Shown piece after piece: positions 63,701-64,000 of a DNA stretch of 64,000 nt. A program made the position numbers and the translations under genes. Positions within the stretch are counted from its first letter, which is position 1, and every line of letters begins with the position of its first letter. The notes beneath the pieces are model-generated. The model searched no databases. It saw only the letters and a list, made by a program, of their open reading frames with translations, and had not been told where the DNA came from. The stretch comes from Vulcanimicrobiota bacterium. GTDB taxonomy: Bacteria; Vulcanimicrobiota; Vulcanimicrobiia; Vulcanimicrobiales; Vulcanimicrobiaceae. Where the stretch lies: positions 124,001 to 188,000 of the forward strand of contig DAHUXH010000020.1 in NCBI GenBank assembly GCA_027307235.1. The letters are read 5' to 3'.

Positions 63701-64000
63701 CGGCCGGGCCGGAACGCTGGTCGCGAACGGGCGAGTCGATCGCGCGCGCAGCGGCATCTCGCTCAAGCCCGGCCCCGATTTCTGGCAGCGCATCGTGAAA
63801 CGGTCGAGGTTCGGACTGACGCTTTCCCTGACGAATCTCGATCTGGGAACGTGGCTGCCCGCGCTCGGGTACGGCGGACCGTTCGAGGGGCGGCTGGACG
63901 GGCAGGGGACGGTGGCCGGGGTCTTTCCGGGGATCGCGCTGCACGGGGCGTTGCGCGTTCACGACGGCAGCATCGGGCGGCTCCCGATCGATCGCCTCGA
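60747..64000 (+). CDS. Large TamB/AsmA-like envelope protein, 3' end outside window
   Basis: 1084 codons are open to the window end. An N-terminal helix (about 6-24, YWIAALIAIAFVLLVANR) is followed by long runs of beta strands in the AsmA/TamB style: SVAYDALQVGPSAMFVRGLR, TIAYAARDLL, FGVRAIDIESPVL near the start and many repeats of short strands ending in G-x-(L/V) and GTIDLARG-type turns. Such proteins bridge inner and outer membranes for lipid movement or outer-membrane protein assembly. The anticodon-strand frame of 806 codons at 60696-63116 is a high-GC shadow. ATG 60747 is 17 bases after gyrB. Confidence 0.75.
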   Translation, partial: MRKRYWIAALIAIAFVLLVANRHAVMRSVLWPLTGAVTGYSVAYDALQVGPSAMFVRGLRIGHGGDPLFDAKRVTIAYAARDLLPGSTHRFGVRAIDIESPVLTIVRHSDQSLNLPTGAALPAQRPLRLNSVPLRLDARVRNGTIVVVDDPVDGAPREVQRVEHLAVDAHVDDAGRTHLDATASLAGGGAVRAQGTIDLARGYAMHRIIATDVPLGAIANAAIDSGALRATGGRARSIDVKLYAFDVAPQQSPQYHLAGRFDIGDASLHLSSLAQPAVALHGTIELLDDEVFAVAARARTANTTVRLAGGIFDFAHPQLNIGIVGSGDLADLRRLHHSIASRPLAGRTSLGIRLTASADAPLVLIDGSSAHLHYGHVPLDDVRAHVAIDGQGLIFTRSTARYGGVNLTLHGALSFDDANTVALDVHARGPARAVPYLSALLAREHVVTDATLRGPIAHVSARGLLTASGEGSASVPFTLTGDGHTSIGPMRAAVGTGTVAAGWTIDRSDGDTAFWLDADGISLHPAPAFPGLPAPAIPLEGRVVHAGLAGGGSSIAPIVAGRVAFERTRIAGLGIDRLDASFAGPLAGALVSRLDGAGPWGRFSGEGSVSPHRIALRGTIDGTLQGLDGELGSLHARGHASGPFSIDVGPSGLRLASAGLAIAGGSVNGLPISRASGELSVAGGRLDVGEAQLGLAGGRVVAAGPEDAGIAFVARGIDASQLGALGLPPARGTIDAAGAFRGGQSAAFRGNVVLRDGRVGRVPVAGSAAVDYAGSSVGIADAVIGAAGAHGEVSGSISGLSQGAPAYNLFAHVAAGDAAAALDLARRPHPGSDGFYGADLHVTGEGHAPNAVGVLRIPVASVNGLPILDGSAALVYNGGFDLRQGRVQIGSTALAFSAQNIDGLTGVRVRSPRADLSDFDGLFDTGDTLAGTGALNARVTITPNDVSTGADINLLGLRYLNYPIGDTTASWSSRHGSVTGTLRIAGRAGTLVANGRVDRARSGISLKPGPDFWQRIVKRSRFGLTLSLTNLDLGTWLPALGYGGPFEGRLDGQGTVAGVFPGIALHGALRVHDGSIGRLPIDRL

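Overview
The window is a 64 kb piece of a high-GC bacterial chromosome that includes the replication origin. Coding is dense on both strands, genes mostly overlap by 1-20 bases, and many start with GTG or TTG. I saw no rRNA or tRNA genes, CRISPR array, transposase or prophage. The origin block (rpmH-rnpA-yidD-yidC-khpB-mnmE-mnmG-rsmG, then cca-parA-parB, facing dnaA-dnaN-recF-dciA-gyrB) has the order known from Firmicutes and other Terrabacteria. The L27 protein carries a Firmicutes-type cleavable leader. An ADP-heptose module, several lipopolysaccharide-type glycosyltransferases, an LpxB-like protein and a TamB-like protein point to an outer membrane. A diderm Terrabacteria-type lineage, for example Vulcanimicrobiota/Eremiobacterota, would fit; this is an inference, not something read from a marker tree.

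Layout. 0-2.2 kb: an MFS transporter cut by the window edge, a type 5 uracil-DNA glycosylase, a small secreted protein. 2.2-13.7 kb (minus): one run of 12 tightly packed genes, hisS-accB-gmhA-hldA-hldC-LpxB-like-five glycosyltransferases-aspS, joining two tRNA synthetases to envelope sugar genes. 13.7-14.9 kb (plus): a membrane protein with a YcgQ-like tail. 14.9-23.8 kb (minus): fabF-rnc-smc-purH-CHASE3/PP2C phosphatase-glyoxalase. 23.9-30.6 kb (plus): Asp/His-rich secreted protein, rpmA with its own promoter and terminator, then obgE-nadD-DUF3465 lipoprotein-maf-mreC-mreD-mrdA (ribosome assembly, NAD and cell-shape genes). 30.7-31.2 kb: a low-GC patch with a three-helix membrane protein. 31.2-38.5 kb (minus): a tandem duplication of a two-gene cassette, each a ~1085-residue protein with six DUF11-like repeats and no signal peptide, followed by a small single-helix membrane protein. 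This is the least explained part of the window.

38.6-47 kb: aminotransferase (plus), a dual-specificity phosphatase, trpS, then cca-parA-parB-small membrane protein-thiE-thiD (minus), with three parS sites at 44.65-46.34 kb and two copies of a ~102-bp hairpin repeat at 39.8 and 46.1 kb. 46.3-47.1 kb: a class I glutamine amidotransferase (plus). 47-53.6 kb (minus): the rsmG-to-rpmH block. 53.6-55.76 kb: dnaA flanked on both sides by DnaA-box-containing spacers; the dnaA-dnaN spacer also holds a DnaA-trio and an AT-rich tract and is the likely oriC. 55.8-64 kb (plus): dnaN-recF-dciA (with an added zinc ribbon)-gyrB and a large TamB/AsmA-like protein that runs off the window end.
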